In this document: one piece after another, positions 33,771-45,690 of the stretch | Numbering within the stretch: position 1 is the stretch's first letter | Layout of the letters: every line of letters begins with the position of its first letter | NCBI RefSeq assembly: GCF_907165205.1 | Contig: NC_058195.1 | Span: forward strand, 1,612,001-1,676,000 | Source: Coccinella septempunctata | Lineage: Eukaryota; Arthropoda; Insecta; Coleoptera; Coccinellidae | DNA: 64,000 bases | Direction: 5' to 3' | Program-made: the position numbers and the translations under genes | The notes under the pieces: model-generated | Database searches by the model: none | The model's input: the letters and a program-made list of their open reading frames with translations, nothing else | Told to the model about the DNA's origin: nothing

Positions 33771-36700
33771 AACATGTTTAAATCTATGTGAATGAAATCA
33801 TTTCTTGTTTCTTTGAACTTATCAAATCCTAGAGGCTTACGGGAGACTTTTCTATGGTTTACGAGCTGGGGCGCGTTCCGCAAAGCCCGGCAAGAATAAG
33901 AATCGCATCCCCCCAACTCGCAGCTACTTCACCTATGAACGAGACCGAAGGAAACAAACAATTATAAGCGTTATTGGTCCCGAGGGAGAAACTAACTTGA
34001 AAGCTTTCCGAGTATTCCACATTGTTCATTTGAGAAGCGAAGACTGTGCTGTGGGGGGCTAGGTGTAAGAAGGAGGCGGTAGGGGAGGTAGGAGAGAGGG
34101 TAGGAGATGAGACTCAGACTCATCTATCACAAAACAACCACAACATGTGCAAGGAGGCTTGGAATTGTGTAGAGGCTCCTTGAAGACGCGAGTTTCGCGA
34201 GATTAGAAGGGGATAATAAATATTTGAAACTTCTTGGGAGTGACAGGGGGTAGATTAAAAGTGGGGATGATGCCCCGTTATCGCTGTTGGGGTATGCCAA
34301 CCATATAAGGATCATTTGAATAATGAACTTTAACGTGGTGGTGTGCCGTTTGCTCCTTGCATTAGCCACAGCGATACTAATTGGTGGGAGGGATAGGAAC
34401 GTCGAAAAGTCACTCGGCCTACTCCTCACCCATTGCTCCCTGAACCGTTCGCGTCGTTAAAATTCGAATTACAGTTATTTAGGCCCTTTTGTTATTGGCC
34501 ACCCTGAGAAAAGTCCTCAATGAGGACATAATTAAATAGAAAATAAGCGCCCCCTATCGACCTCCTTTAGAACACCTAGTTTGTGAAAAATTAAACAGTT
34601 TAAAAATGCTTCTTCCCTATCGGGAATTGTCCGAAGTTTCCTGGTGAAGGATAAAACCATTGAACAGAGCTTTACTTCAAGAATAACCTCAAATTCAAAC
34701 GAACAACAGGCGTTAAAAACTGCTGGGGAAATAAGATACCTTCGAATCCCTTCACCAAGACTATCCCTCGAGTTTAAAAACTGAAACACAATCAATTTTC
34801 ATGGTGAGAAACAAACAGTTTCAACAAATACTCCGAAAACAGATGAAGCATGTTGGTGGAATATTCTATGAACTCTGTTGGAGTTCATAAATATTCATTT
34901 CGTTGTACAACCTTCTATGAAGCCCGTATCTTCTATGTACAATATTTCTATGCACCAAGTGACATCCAACTATCCGTCTATGACGAAGTTTACCAACCCT
35001 ATCGATCGGAATTTCCCTATACTGTCAATCGTTCGACTTTTCATGTTTACGTATGACGAATGCGCCGACAGAACCCAGACAGCCGCGTTTTTTGATGAAT
35101 TAAAATCTGAAAACTACGGGATTTCAGCACCGGGCCATCGATCTTCCTTTCGATGGTAATACTGAACGATGACCCCCCGTCTGAAACAGTCCGATAGCAA
35201 ACTACGTCGGTAATTTTGACATATTGCGTCTGGTCCAGCAGTTCTATTTTTCCGCATATACGCCGAATGTAATAAAACGGGCCTTTTTAATACCATCGGT
35301 AGCATACCTCTTAAGAGATCTCGATTTCCCTTCGAGCTTTTTCCCCCAAACTGCGTCGATCTTAATATGACAAACACTCAAACAAAGTGACGGAAACCAG
35401 AGGCCGCGCCGGCTATCTGCGGCCCTTGGGAGAGACCCACGTGATACACGTAAGAAACCGCCGATAATAGACCTTTCATATCTGGCCGTCGGGGACGCCA
35501 AAACCAACCCTGACAGTTGAAGGGCCTCCTGCGGGAGAAGCGTAGGGAAATTTGGACGGGACGTGATCCTATCAGGATGGTCAGAGTTCTCCCAGATATG
35601 CCGGCTCAATTTGTCTGATAACGATATGAGAAAACGCGAGTTTCATGCGAGAATCAGAAGTGACAAAGACACCTTGTGTTCAGGGAGAAGTCATCCAACT
35701 AACGAGCATCGTTGTCAAGTAACCGATGAAATATTGACAGTTGACACTTCCAACCGTCAAACGTCAGCTGTCAAAATTCCACAACCTACTTCTATGATCG
35801 AAATACGTAGACATGGACGTACTGAACAGAACTGCCCAATTTTTCAGAGCGAATTCGTCGCCGTGTCGTAACCATCAGTGTCGCCAACCGCGAAATTTCA
35901 ATATCTCATCCTCCGTGCGTTCATCGTCCGACAAGCTCTTTGATATCCCCCGTTCATTAACGCAGATAACAACCGATATATTTTCCGCGACTTGGATTCA
36001 TCTCCTTGTCGACATGACGAGCCTCATAAATAACCCACTTCGGACCGCGTTCAATTGTTGTCGCCCGGCACTCTTTGATCTTCTGGTTTCGGCGTGTCGC
36101 TGACACAAGCCCACTCGCGCCAAATTCCGAGTGTCACGTGATAAACGCGTGTCGTCCTGTGCGTGAGTCATCGGAGCGGGGAATTTATAGTTTTGTTTGT
36201 AATTAATAGGCCTCTACGGGGTGAGCATCGGGATTACAGGGTGGAAAAAGATATCTGACGCCGCTCGGACGTCGGTCGCGATAAGGAATAACGTTCTCGC
36301 GTATCGGCAGCTGGATTAGAAAGTTATCCGACCTTTAGCGCGGTCTTGAGGGACTTTCCCTCTCATTAAACGAATCTCTGCCCCATTTGTAGAAGTAAGT
36401 CTCTGCTAATATGTTAGTAGGTGGCTTTGGTGAGATTGCTGTCATCTGAAAACAATAACTAGAGTGACAGGTTCCACGTGTTTCACCCCGTACATGCAGA
36501 GAACGTCTCAAAATCCATTTCAACCATTCCTTACGCAGCACAGTATTTCAAGTTGATTTTGGACTGCCTCCACTGCGCAAACAAGAAGTATTTGAGGTTC
36601 TGATAAATGTCCTTGGAAATGGACCAAGAAACCTTTTGAAAGGGCTGTTATCGTTACTGAATCAGACAGCAGGTGGCATAATTTCCTATAGCTGATTGAT

Positions 36701-36979
36701 TAGAGCATCAAGTCCAGGTCTCATCTGAGCCACGTGAAGTTAGAAGAATCTGATCTAGCTAGAAATAAACAGTAGCAACACGGATATGCATGGACTTCGA
36801 TGATTGAAGAATCATCGTCAATAAACCAGCTAGGCAGCTTATGACTAACACTAAGTCTCTAGTAGCAAGGCTATGGAACATCAGAGTCTAGAGGCAAAGA
36901 GGGTTGAAGCCCAGGAAGCACCCACAAAGTCAGTGAATCTACCTCCTGCTCTCAGGTGTCCCATGCTGATTCTAATGGT

Positions 36980-37340
36980 CCATCACTTTCGTTATGCTCT
37001 TCATAAATACCTATTGTGCCCCGGCTCCAGCTCCAGAGCTCCAAGGCATCTTTCCTCCCATACTTTTTTCGTCCAAGACATCCTTTGTGGAGGCAATGGA
37101 ACCAGGTGAACAGAAGTTTCCTCGCCTTCCTCCCAGAATCAACACTTTTAAGTTTCTGATAAGCCTAATCCCATCGAATGATTCCTAAAGCGACCTGTGA
37201 GGAAGCCAGTGAGGAGGCGTATTATCCAAATACTTCTTGGATCTTGCAGTTTCAAAATCCCGAAGGAACTGTTTGAAAGGATCCATTCCTGGAAGATTCC
37301 TCAAGAGTTTTTCTCCCCTCTCCCAAAACTCTTTCTTACC
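36980..37340 (-). pseudogene. Decayed non-LTR retrotransposon fragment (RNase H end)
   Basis: It shares ordered blocks with 40010-40240, for example CATACTTTTTTCGTCC, CAGGTGAACAG and TTCCTGGAAG, so both are copies of one repeat. The minus strand is broken by stops. Its identity as a retroelement is borrowed from the clearer copy at 40090-40365. Confidence 0.35.
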
Positions 37341-40089
37341 GATGCATTAAATCAATCTGAAAAACCGTCCGCGAATCGATACCATTCATTTAAGCCAACA
37401 AAGCCGCGGTAATAACGAACGAACCAAACAAAGACACACAGTCGCAGCTTCCAACATCCAACCCATCCAACTCCTAATTGAATTAGAATGCCGCGCGCCA
37501 ACCCGTCTGTCAAGAGGCGAGCGATACAGCGCCATCTACCGAATTAAACATCACATTCCGCTGTTACGGCTGTCAAACCCGAGATCCATCTAGCTGGCTG
37601 GATGCTCACCGTTTCGCGCAGAGTCGCGAAGGATCAATTTTTCACCGTAGGAAAATAGAAAGGGGGTCCAACGTATGAAAAATAGCGGATATTTCGAATC
37701 GTAAGTGGATTCCGGGGTGAAGATGGTAGGTGGAGATTTGCCCGATGTTGATTTGTGGCTTCTGGTATACCTACTGTAGAACTTATGAGACTTCGCGAAG
37801 CTTCAATGTCCTGTCGAACAAAGCGGGGTTATAAAAATCCTTGAACGAGCTGAGGAGTAATGATAACAGCGAAGTTTCGGACAAAAATCGTCCCAGATCA
37901 AAGATTCCTTCCAAAAAAGATGCAGCTAGCTTGTTTACTAAAGGTTACGAGAAATGACCACTAACACTGACAACGAACACTACAAGACTATCCAACTAAC
38001 AGAAAAAAAAACAAAATCTAATAACGAAATAACAAACTGGTCAAGAAATTAAAGAACTAGGGAATAAACGAATTCTCGAAGCAAAGAAGTAACAAGATTA
38101 TTGAATTAGAAATAGATTAAGTGACGAACTATTTTTTTTTTCAACTTGAAAAATGAAAATAATCAACGAAAAGACCAATAAACCAATATAATAATAAAAA
38201 AAAGAAACTAACCAATCGAGAAACATATCAACTAATAGACAGAGTATAAACTCTGTAAAAACTAGCATAAAAACAGTGCAAATACAGAAAGTGATGAATA
38301 ATATTGACATTACACGCATACTGACATATTTTGTACACGGTGTAACAAACATAGACTGGCGGTAATATTGAAAAAGAACTTCTCCCACCGCTAGCTTAGA
38401 TCAAAACCCGCCAGCATCATAGGCACCTACCCACCAACCATAGAAAATTCCCAACAAAGCCACCCTGTCGCGTTTTCGACCCTCGAAAGAAACAACTATC
38501 CGAGAAAATCCCTCTAAACTTGTTCCGTTTTCGCAAATCTCACACACGCGGGTTCGCCGACAAACTCCCTTAATGAATATAGTTCGAATCCCCGGCCTAC
38601 TCCGTCTCGGAGTAAGAAGAAGAAGAAAACCCGCAAGAACGCACCTCGTAAACCGACGAAAGTGAGTTTACCCGTCACGCATCCCTTCCAATCCGGACGG
38701 GACTCTTCTATGAATATTTAAAATGCTCGTTAAAGTTCTGTGATTTCACGGAGCGCGGACAGCGATGGGGGGTGTAGCTTTCAATTTGGCCCAAATGGGG
38801 ATTTACGCCAGTTATGTATCTCGTACGTTGACTGGTTACGTATCGGTTCTTATTAAGCGTGAGGAGAATCTGCTAAGAAGAAAGTGGTAATTGACGCTGA
38901 TCAAACGTTACGCGTCGTGTTTTTTAACATATACGAATTCTAGTTAGCCTAGACCAGTTCCATGCATAAAAAATATTGCGTTACCGTAGCAACGAACAAT
39001 AACTCATCAGAAGTGTCAGTGTGAAGTTTGAGGTCATAAAAGTAAACCAGAGTTACGCAATGAATTAAAAGAAAAAAGATGTACACCGAAATTGTGAAAA
39101 TCGAAAAATTGTAGTATCCAGGCATCATCAAGTACCTGTATTTAAAAGGGTTTTATAGTAGGCTAAAAATTCTTCAATACATCCTCGTAGACGTCTTAGA
39201 TGCAACGTTACAAAATCTAACGAGCACTCATGACGTTCTATCATATATATGAAAACGTGTTTGCTTCCAACTCCAAACTTTGCTTTGAATTTCTCTTCCT
39301 TCCGAGCATTTTTCGAACGCACCTTGTACCCTCATCGCGTCGTAGTCGACAGAATATGCACGCAAGGTCGAAATTCTGTGGCAGAGCGATATTCTATCGA
39401 CGCAGTAGATTTCCTATCGAGAATCCGGTGGTTCCCTGGACGTTTGTTTTATTTTATTAATCTTTGTTTTGTCGCGGTTACGTGACGAATATCATTGGAC
39501 CAATTCGATGTGAAAGTCTCCAGCGAATTTTATTCTAGTGTAGTATAGTTGATTAGGTATGTTCTGATCGCCTCCTTTGATGCCATTCGCAGTAGGGACG
39601 GTATAGGCCATTTTGGATGAAATGGAAACTACGCCCGTAAGTTGTATTTGATCGTATATTTGCCTAGTTTCGATTTGATGAGTATTAAAAAATGAGATAC
39701 AGCTTTTTGACTTTGACCAATGAAACCGTTATTGACTTTTATCAGATAATTTCGGAACTATGCACGATTTATTACCCAACTTTCTCATTTTCAAATTTTA
39801 ATAAACGTTTTTTTATTTCCGCGCATGTAATAGAAATGGATTGGTATGTTTTCTAGAACTCTAATCGATAAATACGAGGTTTGTAAAGAAAGTAATGGGA
39901 GCGCAGTGACCACCCTTGTCAGTTATCGTGATTTTATGATTGCTATCAGTTATATAGTTTGGTAAGGAAGTTACGTTTCACTGAGACCTTAAGGTCAAAA
40001 ACTCTTCTCCAGACTTCCAATGAACTCATTGAACTCCAGTATCTGAGAGGGCTTCAATAGGTCCTCATTTCTCCTATACTTTTTTCGTC
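37341..40089. other. Intergenic, no gene seen
   Basis: AT-rich unique sequence. AGCGCCATCT at about 37528-37537 is another CTCF-type word. TACGAGGTTTGTAAAGAAAG near 39870 resembles a solitary mariner-type terminal repeat without a partner. Confidence 0.4.
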
Positions 40090-40365
40090 CTAGACCTTCC
40101 TTGCGCAGGCTCGCAACAGCGATGCATTCTGTAGCCAGGTGAACAGGAGTTCATCCATTCCTGGAAGCTTCCTCCAAAGCGTTTCTCTTTTGGTCTCTTT
40201 CTTCTCTAGAAGAAGACTCTCTTTCTTCTCCAGGTGCATTTTCCTATACCACAGAAAGGTTCTGGGCCAGTAAGAGGCAAGTGTTTCGTTTTCTTTGATT
40301 CCAGGAACCCAGACTAAAGAGACCTTGTGTTTCTTGCCTATTTCATTATGTTTTCTTTGAGTCAT
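40090..40365 (-). pseudogene. RNase H domain remnant of a non-LTR retrotransposon
   Basis: A 91-codon open frame includes KHKVSLVWVPGIKENETLAS, which fits the end of retroelement RNase H domains (VxLxWVPGHxGxxGNExAD) with the His-Gly segment deleted, followed by an RETLWRKLPGMDELLF-like tail. No reverse transcriptase is next to it. It is a decayed insertion, located just upstream of the first SINA-like gene. Confidence 0.5.
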
Positions 40366-40572
40366 AGCACCTTTGAGTCGATGTTTTAGGAGTCCAGTGC
40401 TTTGATAGCTTCGTTCATCAAACCTTTCATTCTGTACTACTCTGAATGTGTTCCGAATCCAGTAGCTTGTGTGGTACTCTATTCTTGATCAAGATGTCAC
40501 TGAACCAAATATATTCTCACAATGATTCTTCCATTCATAACTGAATAATATTCTACTGGACCTTTTTTTCAG

Positions 40573-41415
40573 ACTATATCCAGAGAGAAAGCTTGTCCAA
40601 TATGCCAAAAACCCCTGAGAAAACCCACCTACAAATGCCTAAGGGGCCACCTAGTATGCGGCTGCTGCCTGACAACCTTGACCACGCCCTGCCCTATCTG
40701 TTGCGAGCCGATCATCAAACCACCACCTAGAAAACCTACAAACAGCCTGAACCAAAAGACCGCAACCAGCCCCAACCAAAACACCACACTCAGCCTCAAC
40801 CAAAAGACCACACCCAGCCCCAACCAAAAGACCGGAACCAAATGCCAGTACGCACTCAGGGGCTGCAAATTCCTCCTGGAACCACACGAAGTGGAACCCC
40901 ACCACCTGGAGTGCAGATTCAGGGATTTCGCGTGCGAAGGCGACCTCTTCGACTGCTGGACCTGCGCCTGGACCGGCAGATACGACCAGATCCAGGACCA
41001 TTTCAAGGCAGAGCACGAGGACAGCACCCTGATGACGTTCAAGACCGAGGCCATGCTCCACGTGGACTTGAACGAGGACTATCGCAACATCAGCCTGATC
41101 GACTACAGGGACGGTCAGAACTTCTTCTGGTACAAGTGCAAGGTGGACACGCTGAACAGGATGTTCTACTCGACGGTGCAGCTCATAGGGACCAGGCAGC
41201 TGGCTCCGAAGTACTGCTACGAGTTCGAAATCTTCCGGGGTCCGGTGAGGAAGATCAAGGTCACGGAAACGTGCGACAGCGACGCCGTATACGTGGAGAA
41301 CATCTTCGAGAACGAGAACTGCGTGGCTATATCCTTCGACACACTCAAGAACTACCTGGACGAGGAGGGGAATATGAGGTTTAGGTTTAGGATCATGAGC
41401 ATCAAGAAAAATTGA
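40573..41415 (+). CDS. SINA/Siah-type E3 ubiquitin ligase-like (gene 1, 3' exon)
   Basis: Siah/Sina proteins are RING E3 ligases that bind substrates through a C-terminal SINA domain. This exon follows a polypyrimidine tract and AG at 40571-40572; the start codon lies in an upstream exon I could not find, so the 5' end is incomplete. Of 280 visible residues, 8-47 hold a complete RING (CPIC, C-LRGH, CGCC, CPIC pattern). A short Asn/Thr/Pro/Lys linker of repeated SLNQKT and SPNQK follows. Next come Siah zinc-finger residues (CQYALRGCKF to HHLEC; CWTCAWTGRYDQIQDHFKAEH) and the SINA beta domain ending in FRFRIMSIKKN. Zinc ligands look intact. Sequence is well diverged from canonical Siah, fitting the lineage-specific sina-like copies known in insects. 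A poly(A) signal lies at 41634. Gene 2 lies 1.4 kb downstream on the same strand. Confidence 0.85.
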   Translation, partial: TISREKACPICQKPLRKPTYKCLRGHLVCGCCLTTLTTPCPICCEPIIKPPPRKPTNSLNQKTATSPNQNTTLSLNQKTTPSPNQKTGTKCQYALRGCKFLLEPHEVEPHHLECRFRDFACEGDLFDCWTCAWTGRYDQIQDHFKAEHEDSTLMTFKTEAMLHVDLNEDYRNISLIDYRDGQNFFWYKCKVDTLNRMFYSTVQLIGTRQLAPKYCYEFEIFRGPVRKIKVTETCDSDAVYVENIFENENCVAISFDTLKNYLDEEGNMRFRFRIMSIKKN

Positions 41416-42840
41416 GTTGGGGGGAGGGTTTATGAGTACCACTCCGTTTTTACGTACACATTTTTCAGAATTATTGTTTTTGTACAATTCATTTTTTTTA
41501 TTATCTTGTCTATGTTAATTCAGAATTTTTTGTATTTATGTATTTTCCAAAGAAATGTTTATTTTCTAGGTTTGTACCTCATGAGTGTTATACAATTCAG
41601 TACGAACTCAAATTTAAATATAATAATAACTATAATAAATGTATTTAAGGCCAATATTATAATATTGATTGTAACTAATGTATTATGATCACTATGATTT
41701 CATTTTATGTTTGTATCGATAAATATTTCTTATAATGTACTCAGTTTTTTTCATCCACTTAAAATCATTTATCCTTTGATGCAAGAATAAGAAGGGACGT
41801 GTTCTGTGTTCGTGCCGATCTCTATTGAAAAAAACTGACCAACTTATGTGTCGACACGTTTTCCGTTAGTTTTCATGTCTTATCGTTTAAACCGAACATC
41901 GTGTTTTAAGTGTTGTTGAAATATTTGTTCAGAAGAAATATGGTACGTTTTTGTCATTTGCCTAACTCGTTTTCAGAACTGGCTCAATCATTCTCCGAAA
42001 TATACGAGGAGAAAAACCTCAGACTACTTCAAATGTTCATTAGGCTATCATGAGATTGATGAAATTTTCCATCGTAGATATGAGATATGTTTATCATTTG
42101 GATTCATTAGAGTGATTAAGAAGTGAGGGTAGGTCCATGAAATCGGAGTAGATATCGACTGTTTAAGTACCTAAAAACAATTTGATATACATTAATTGTT
42201 TTATGGATGATAACACTTGTTTCGCAGTTATGTATAAAGTTATCATGAGATTTAGTCTATATATGGGTCGCACATGATTTGGAAGGAATATCTCTAATTT
42301 TCACGACAGGTAGATTCTCATTTTTGGGGAGGTATCTTTCGAAATTTTCATGAATCAATCCAGAGGGAAACAACACTCTTGAGGGTAATAAATGAGTCAC
42401 GTAATTTCGAGAAAAATTCAATCCTCCTCTCAAAAATGCTAGAATTTTTCCATTTTACTCTTATTGAATATTATAATCTTATTGAAAGTTATCGTAATCA
42501 TGAACAACTCTTTTCGAAACCGCTCACAGGGGAAAGTCTAGCTGGTGGAAGGTAAAATTCAGGTCGATTCAGCGGAATTTTTTGATCGAAAATTAATGAC
42601 ATTTCCTCACACGATACTTGTGCCAATACACAATAATCAGCCAGTCCCTAAAAAGCTTCACAAGTTTATTCACCAACGTGCGAAACATCGTACTGAGATT
42701 CCCGCTTGAACGGACAGATGGCGCTAGAGAAAACATTATCTCGACAGTATCCGGCATTTCGTTAAGTGAGAAATTCGACACAATGTATCAAATTATGATT
42801 ATATGTGGAACCTTTTTAATTCTCTCCGTTCTTTCTCCAG
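41416..42840. other. Spacer between the two SINA-like genes
   Basis: The 3' UTR of gene 1 is followed by AT-rich sequence that should hold the promoter and first exon of gene 2. I could not define that exon. ACAGATGGCGC at 42714-42724 is a CTCF-type word. Confidence 0.4.
41634..41639 (+). terminator. Poly(A) signal of SINA-like gene 1
   Basis: Canonical AATAAA about 220 bp after the stop codon of SINA-like gene 1. Other AT-rich candidates are close by. Confidence 0.45.
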
Positions 42841-44733
42841 GAAGCTCCTCCTGTGGAAGTTGGCAGCGACAATGCCCCCAACTATGGTACGTGCATGGAA
42901 TGCGGTCCCATACGCTACCGAAGCAATCGGAACTTCTGCGGCAATCACCACCAGTTCTGCGACTTCTGCTTCCACAACTTGGTCTTACCGCTGGGCTGCC
43001 CCGTGTGCAACCAGATAAGATACGAAATGAACAGCGTATACTGCCCCAACAGGACCAGAGGATGCGACTACGTACGACAAAAAGACAACATGGGCGATTT
43101 TAATATGCACAGCGATGGGTGCAAATTGCGCTTTTTGAAGTGCGAGTGCAGTCACTTCGGCATAAACAAGTATGTAGAAGTAATTGAGCAGTTCGTCAGC
43201 ATCTGCTCTTTTTCGATGGAATGGTCTTTCCGTTGATACCCCGAGCGATGGTGGTCGGCTAGTTCGATTCAGACCGTAACATTTGTTGATTTTTTTCATA
43301 ATCCTTCTGACAAAAATGATGTATTTTTTATGAAATATCTTGAAACGTAACGTTTTAAAATAATCATTTCAACCGTTTCCCAAAAAAAAATTATTTCAAG
43401 TACTTAAAAATGAAAATGGCTTAAAGCGTTTTGTGTCAATTGCACAAGCTGTCAACGTCGACTGAAATATGCGTTGATAATAAAGGACAACAAATACATT
43501 ATCTTGATGAGATAGGCAAAGACGGCTGTCTATGAAGTCTGCGACGAACAAGGAAGGTCGTAGAATTTAACGGGATTTTTATGGCCGGTTGCTGTTGAGG
43601 CCCGCCAGAAAGTACGCGCCTTATGATATAAATAAACAGCTGTTATTTAATAAACAAGCTGATCGGACATTGTTCTTTTTATTTTCTAATAAATTGTTGT
43701 CAAATCGTAAACTTGAAACAAAGCGATTTAAATTTTAAAACTCCATATTTGAAGATTGATTTTGAATAGTTTCCGTGGTGAATTTGAAAAATTTATGAAT
43801 GAATTTGTATCTGGGGGTTGTCAGGGACGAAGATTGAGATTTTTCGATCGAAAATGAAAAATTCAAGATGGCGGCTCCAATATGACGTACGAGGTTCGAT
43901 TCCATTCGAAATTGGTATTTGTGGGTTTCCGGGGACGGAGATGATGATTCAAGTGGCAAAATTTCAAATTTCAAGATGGCGGCTACAATATGGCGGACGA
44001 GTTTCTTAATTATGATCCGATTTCATTCGAAATTTGTGTCTGGGGGTTTTCGGAGACGCAGATCATGATTCTCCTATCGAAATAACAGAATTCAAGATGG
44101 CGGCGTCAATATGGCGGATGCGTTTTGTATTTATCACCCGATTCCCTTCAAAATTTGTATCTGGGGGTTTTCAGGGGCGAAGATTGAGATTTTTGGGTCG
44201 AAAATGAAAAATTAGGAGTATAAGTAGAATCGCAGAAGCTTTCAAAAAAATTTTCTTTGGGTTATTTCTGGAGATTAATCCACCGTTTCGTACACAGCTG
44301 CTGTTGGTACGGAGGCGTCGCCGATATAGAAGCCCACTTCAGGAAAGATCATCCCGAGCTGATCGACCTGGTGAAGAACGACGGGGAGAGCGTGTTGCCC
44401 ATAGAGCTGGACCAGACCCACAGGACCCTCCAACTCATCCCCATCGACGACGACGTGTTCTTCTACAAGCACCTATTGGACCTGACCAAAAAGAAATTCT
44501 ACGTGATGGTGCAGCTGATCGCTCCGCAAGATTACGCCAACCGCCACTTCTTCGACTACAAGATCAAGAAGGCCGACGGCGACTTCAACATGATCGGGAT
44601 GTGCCACAGCGACTCCAGACCGTGCGAGGAGATCTGCGATTACGGAAAATGCGTCGTGCTCACGCTCAAGAAGTTGACCAGCTACGTGGTCGACGGCAAG
44701 TTGAGGTTCGAGATCAAGATCACCAAGGTGTAG
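42841..44733 (+). CDS. SINA/Siah-type E3 ubiquitin ligase-like (gene 2, two 3' exons)
   Basis: Second SINA-family protein. Exons 42841-43169 and 44298-44733 join in phase across a GTATGT...CACAG intron of about 1.1 kb; the exon with the start codon is not identified. The first exon encodes a Siah-pattern RING (CMEC, C-GNHHQFC-DFC, CPVC). It then encodes zinc-finger residues (YCPNRTRGCDY, HSDGCKLRFLKC), and the joint completes CSHFGINNCCWYGGVADIEA with HFRKDH, the second Siah zinc finger, which supports the splice. The SINA domain runs to LRFEIKITKV. Identity to gene 1 is low, so the duplication is old or the genes evolve fast. The intron holds a tandem repeat of about 120 bp (43790-44215). 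A poly(A) signal lies at 44823. Confidence 0.85.
43790..44215. repeat. Tandem repeat of about 110-123 bp with AAGATGGCGGC motif
   Basis: About three and a half copies. Each includes AATTTGTATCTGGGGGTTTT, a GAGACGAAGAT-like block and TTCAAGATGGCGGC with a nearby ATATGGCGGA. The repeat lies inside the last intron of SINA-like gene 2. AAGATGGCGGC matches the YY1/Pho recognition word; function is unproven. Confidence 0.75.
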
Positions 44734-44822
44734 ATTTGCGGTCGATTTTTAATTATTATTGTCGTTATATTAGGAAGTTTTATCTGCAGTTTTTACTATT
44801 GATGTCTTTTTATGCTAATTTG

Positions 44823-44828
44823 AATAAA
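44823..44828 (+). terminator. Poly(A) signal of SINA-like gene 2
   Basis: Canonical AATAAA about 90 bp after the stop codon of SINA-like gene 2. Confidence 0.6.
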
Positions 44829-45404
44829 TAATTTTTATATGAAATGCATATTTGGTCCTTTAAGTAATTCGTACTCCCCATGCATGTTTAATGAGTGAAC
44901 TTAAGAAACTAGAAGAGCTAGAGCAAAAGAGACGTCACGTTTCTTCCCGCTGAAAAAGCCCTCATCAGTTTTGCTCTAGCTCGAATTTGAGACATCCTGT
45001 ACATCTTTTTTCGATAGCGAGTTATCCTTCAATCTCAACTTTCCAGATCTCCAACGGTCAACTGGTAACAAGTGTGCGACCATGGGAGATTTTATTATTT
45101 CCGTAGGAAAAACCGATATATTTTCTCCTGGTAATATTAACTGCGACGGGGGCAAAAGCCCCATATGCCACCGGCATATGCGAAAAAATGGATGTGTTCA
45201 TTAGGTACAGCGACAGAGGGCTTCAGCTCTCCGGCGGGTCTGTACGTCCACTAAATCACAACACTGCCAATATGCCTTCTTGTACAGGCTGCGCCGAAAA
45301 ACTGGAAATAACGACTAAAGAAACAACTTGGCCAGTGGCGGATTTGCTTTAAGGGGAAGTAGGCCAGATATTAGGGGTAACAAATCGTGAATTCCCAAAA
45401 AGAT

Positions 45405-45690
45405 TGGGGTTAAGACCAAAGGGTTGTGCCGAAATGGATGAAATTCTCAGATTTATAACTAGAAGAGTTGCTCTTTCAGAATATGTATCGCATTTAAATC
45501 TGCAATAATTTTCCTGGAAGAAAAACTACTCCGAAAAATTCCCGAAAAGATGTGTACAGTTAAAACTTCCTCAAGACCGAACGGTTGTGCCGAGATGTAT
45601 GAAATCTTGAAAGTTACCACAAGAAGAGTTGCTCTTTCAGAATATTCATCGCATTGAGATATACGACAATTTTGTGAGTGAATTCAACAT
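45405..45690. repeat. Two diverged copies of a 172-bp direct repeat
   Basis: Shared words in the same order are GGTTGTGCCGA, ATGAAAT, AGAAGAGTTGCTCTTTCAGA and ATCGCATT. The copies start about 172 bp apart. Non-coding. Confidence 0.6.

Larger units (their letters stand above)
30328..36859. other. Gene-poor stretch
   Basis: No supported gene. Frames such as 30336-30764 (plus, 142 codons) and 35244-35609 (minus, 121 codons) have no domain, splice context or natural composition. The stretch contains a GTCG-rich tandem array (31793-31976) and three TGACAGCTGTCA repeats (33713-33770). Unique GC-richer segments near 32200-32540 may be regulatory. Confidence 0.5.

Noticed and set aside
35244..35609. 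121-codon minus-strand open frame
   Set aside because: No recognisable motif; overlapping frames on the other strand are equally long.
38581..38605. GTTCGAATCCC, resembling a tRNA T-loop
   Set aside because: Flanking bases do not form a T stem or acceptor stem, and no anticodon or D arm can be placed upstream.
39868..39905. Mariner-like terminal repeat (TACGAGGTTTGTAAAGAAAG)
   Set aside because: No matching inverted end or transposase was found nearby, so it is not annotated as an element.
40651..41487. 278-codon minus-strand frame opposite SINA-like gene 1
   Set aside because: It is the antisense shadow of a GC-rich real exon whose RING and SINA residues are on the plus strand.
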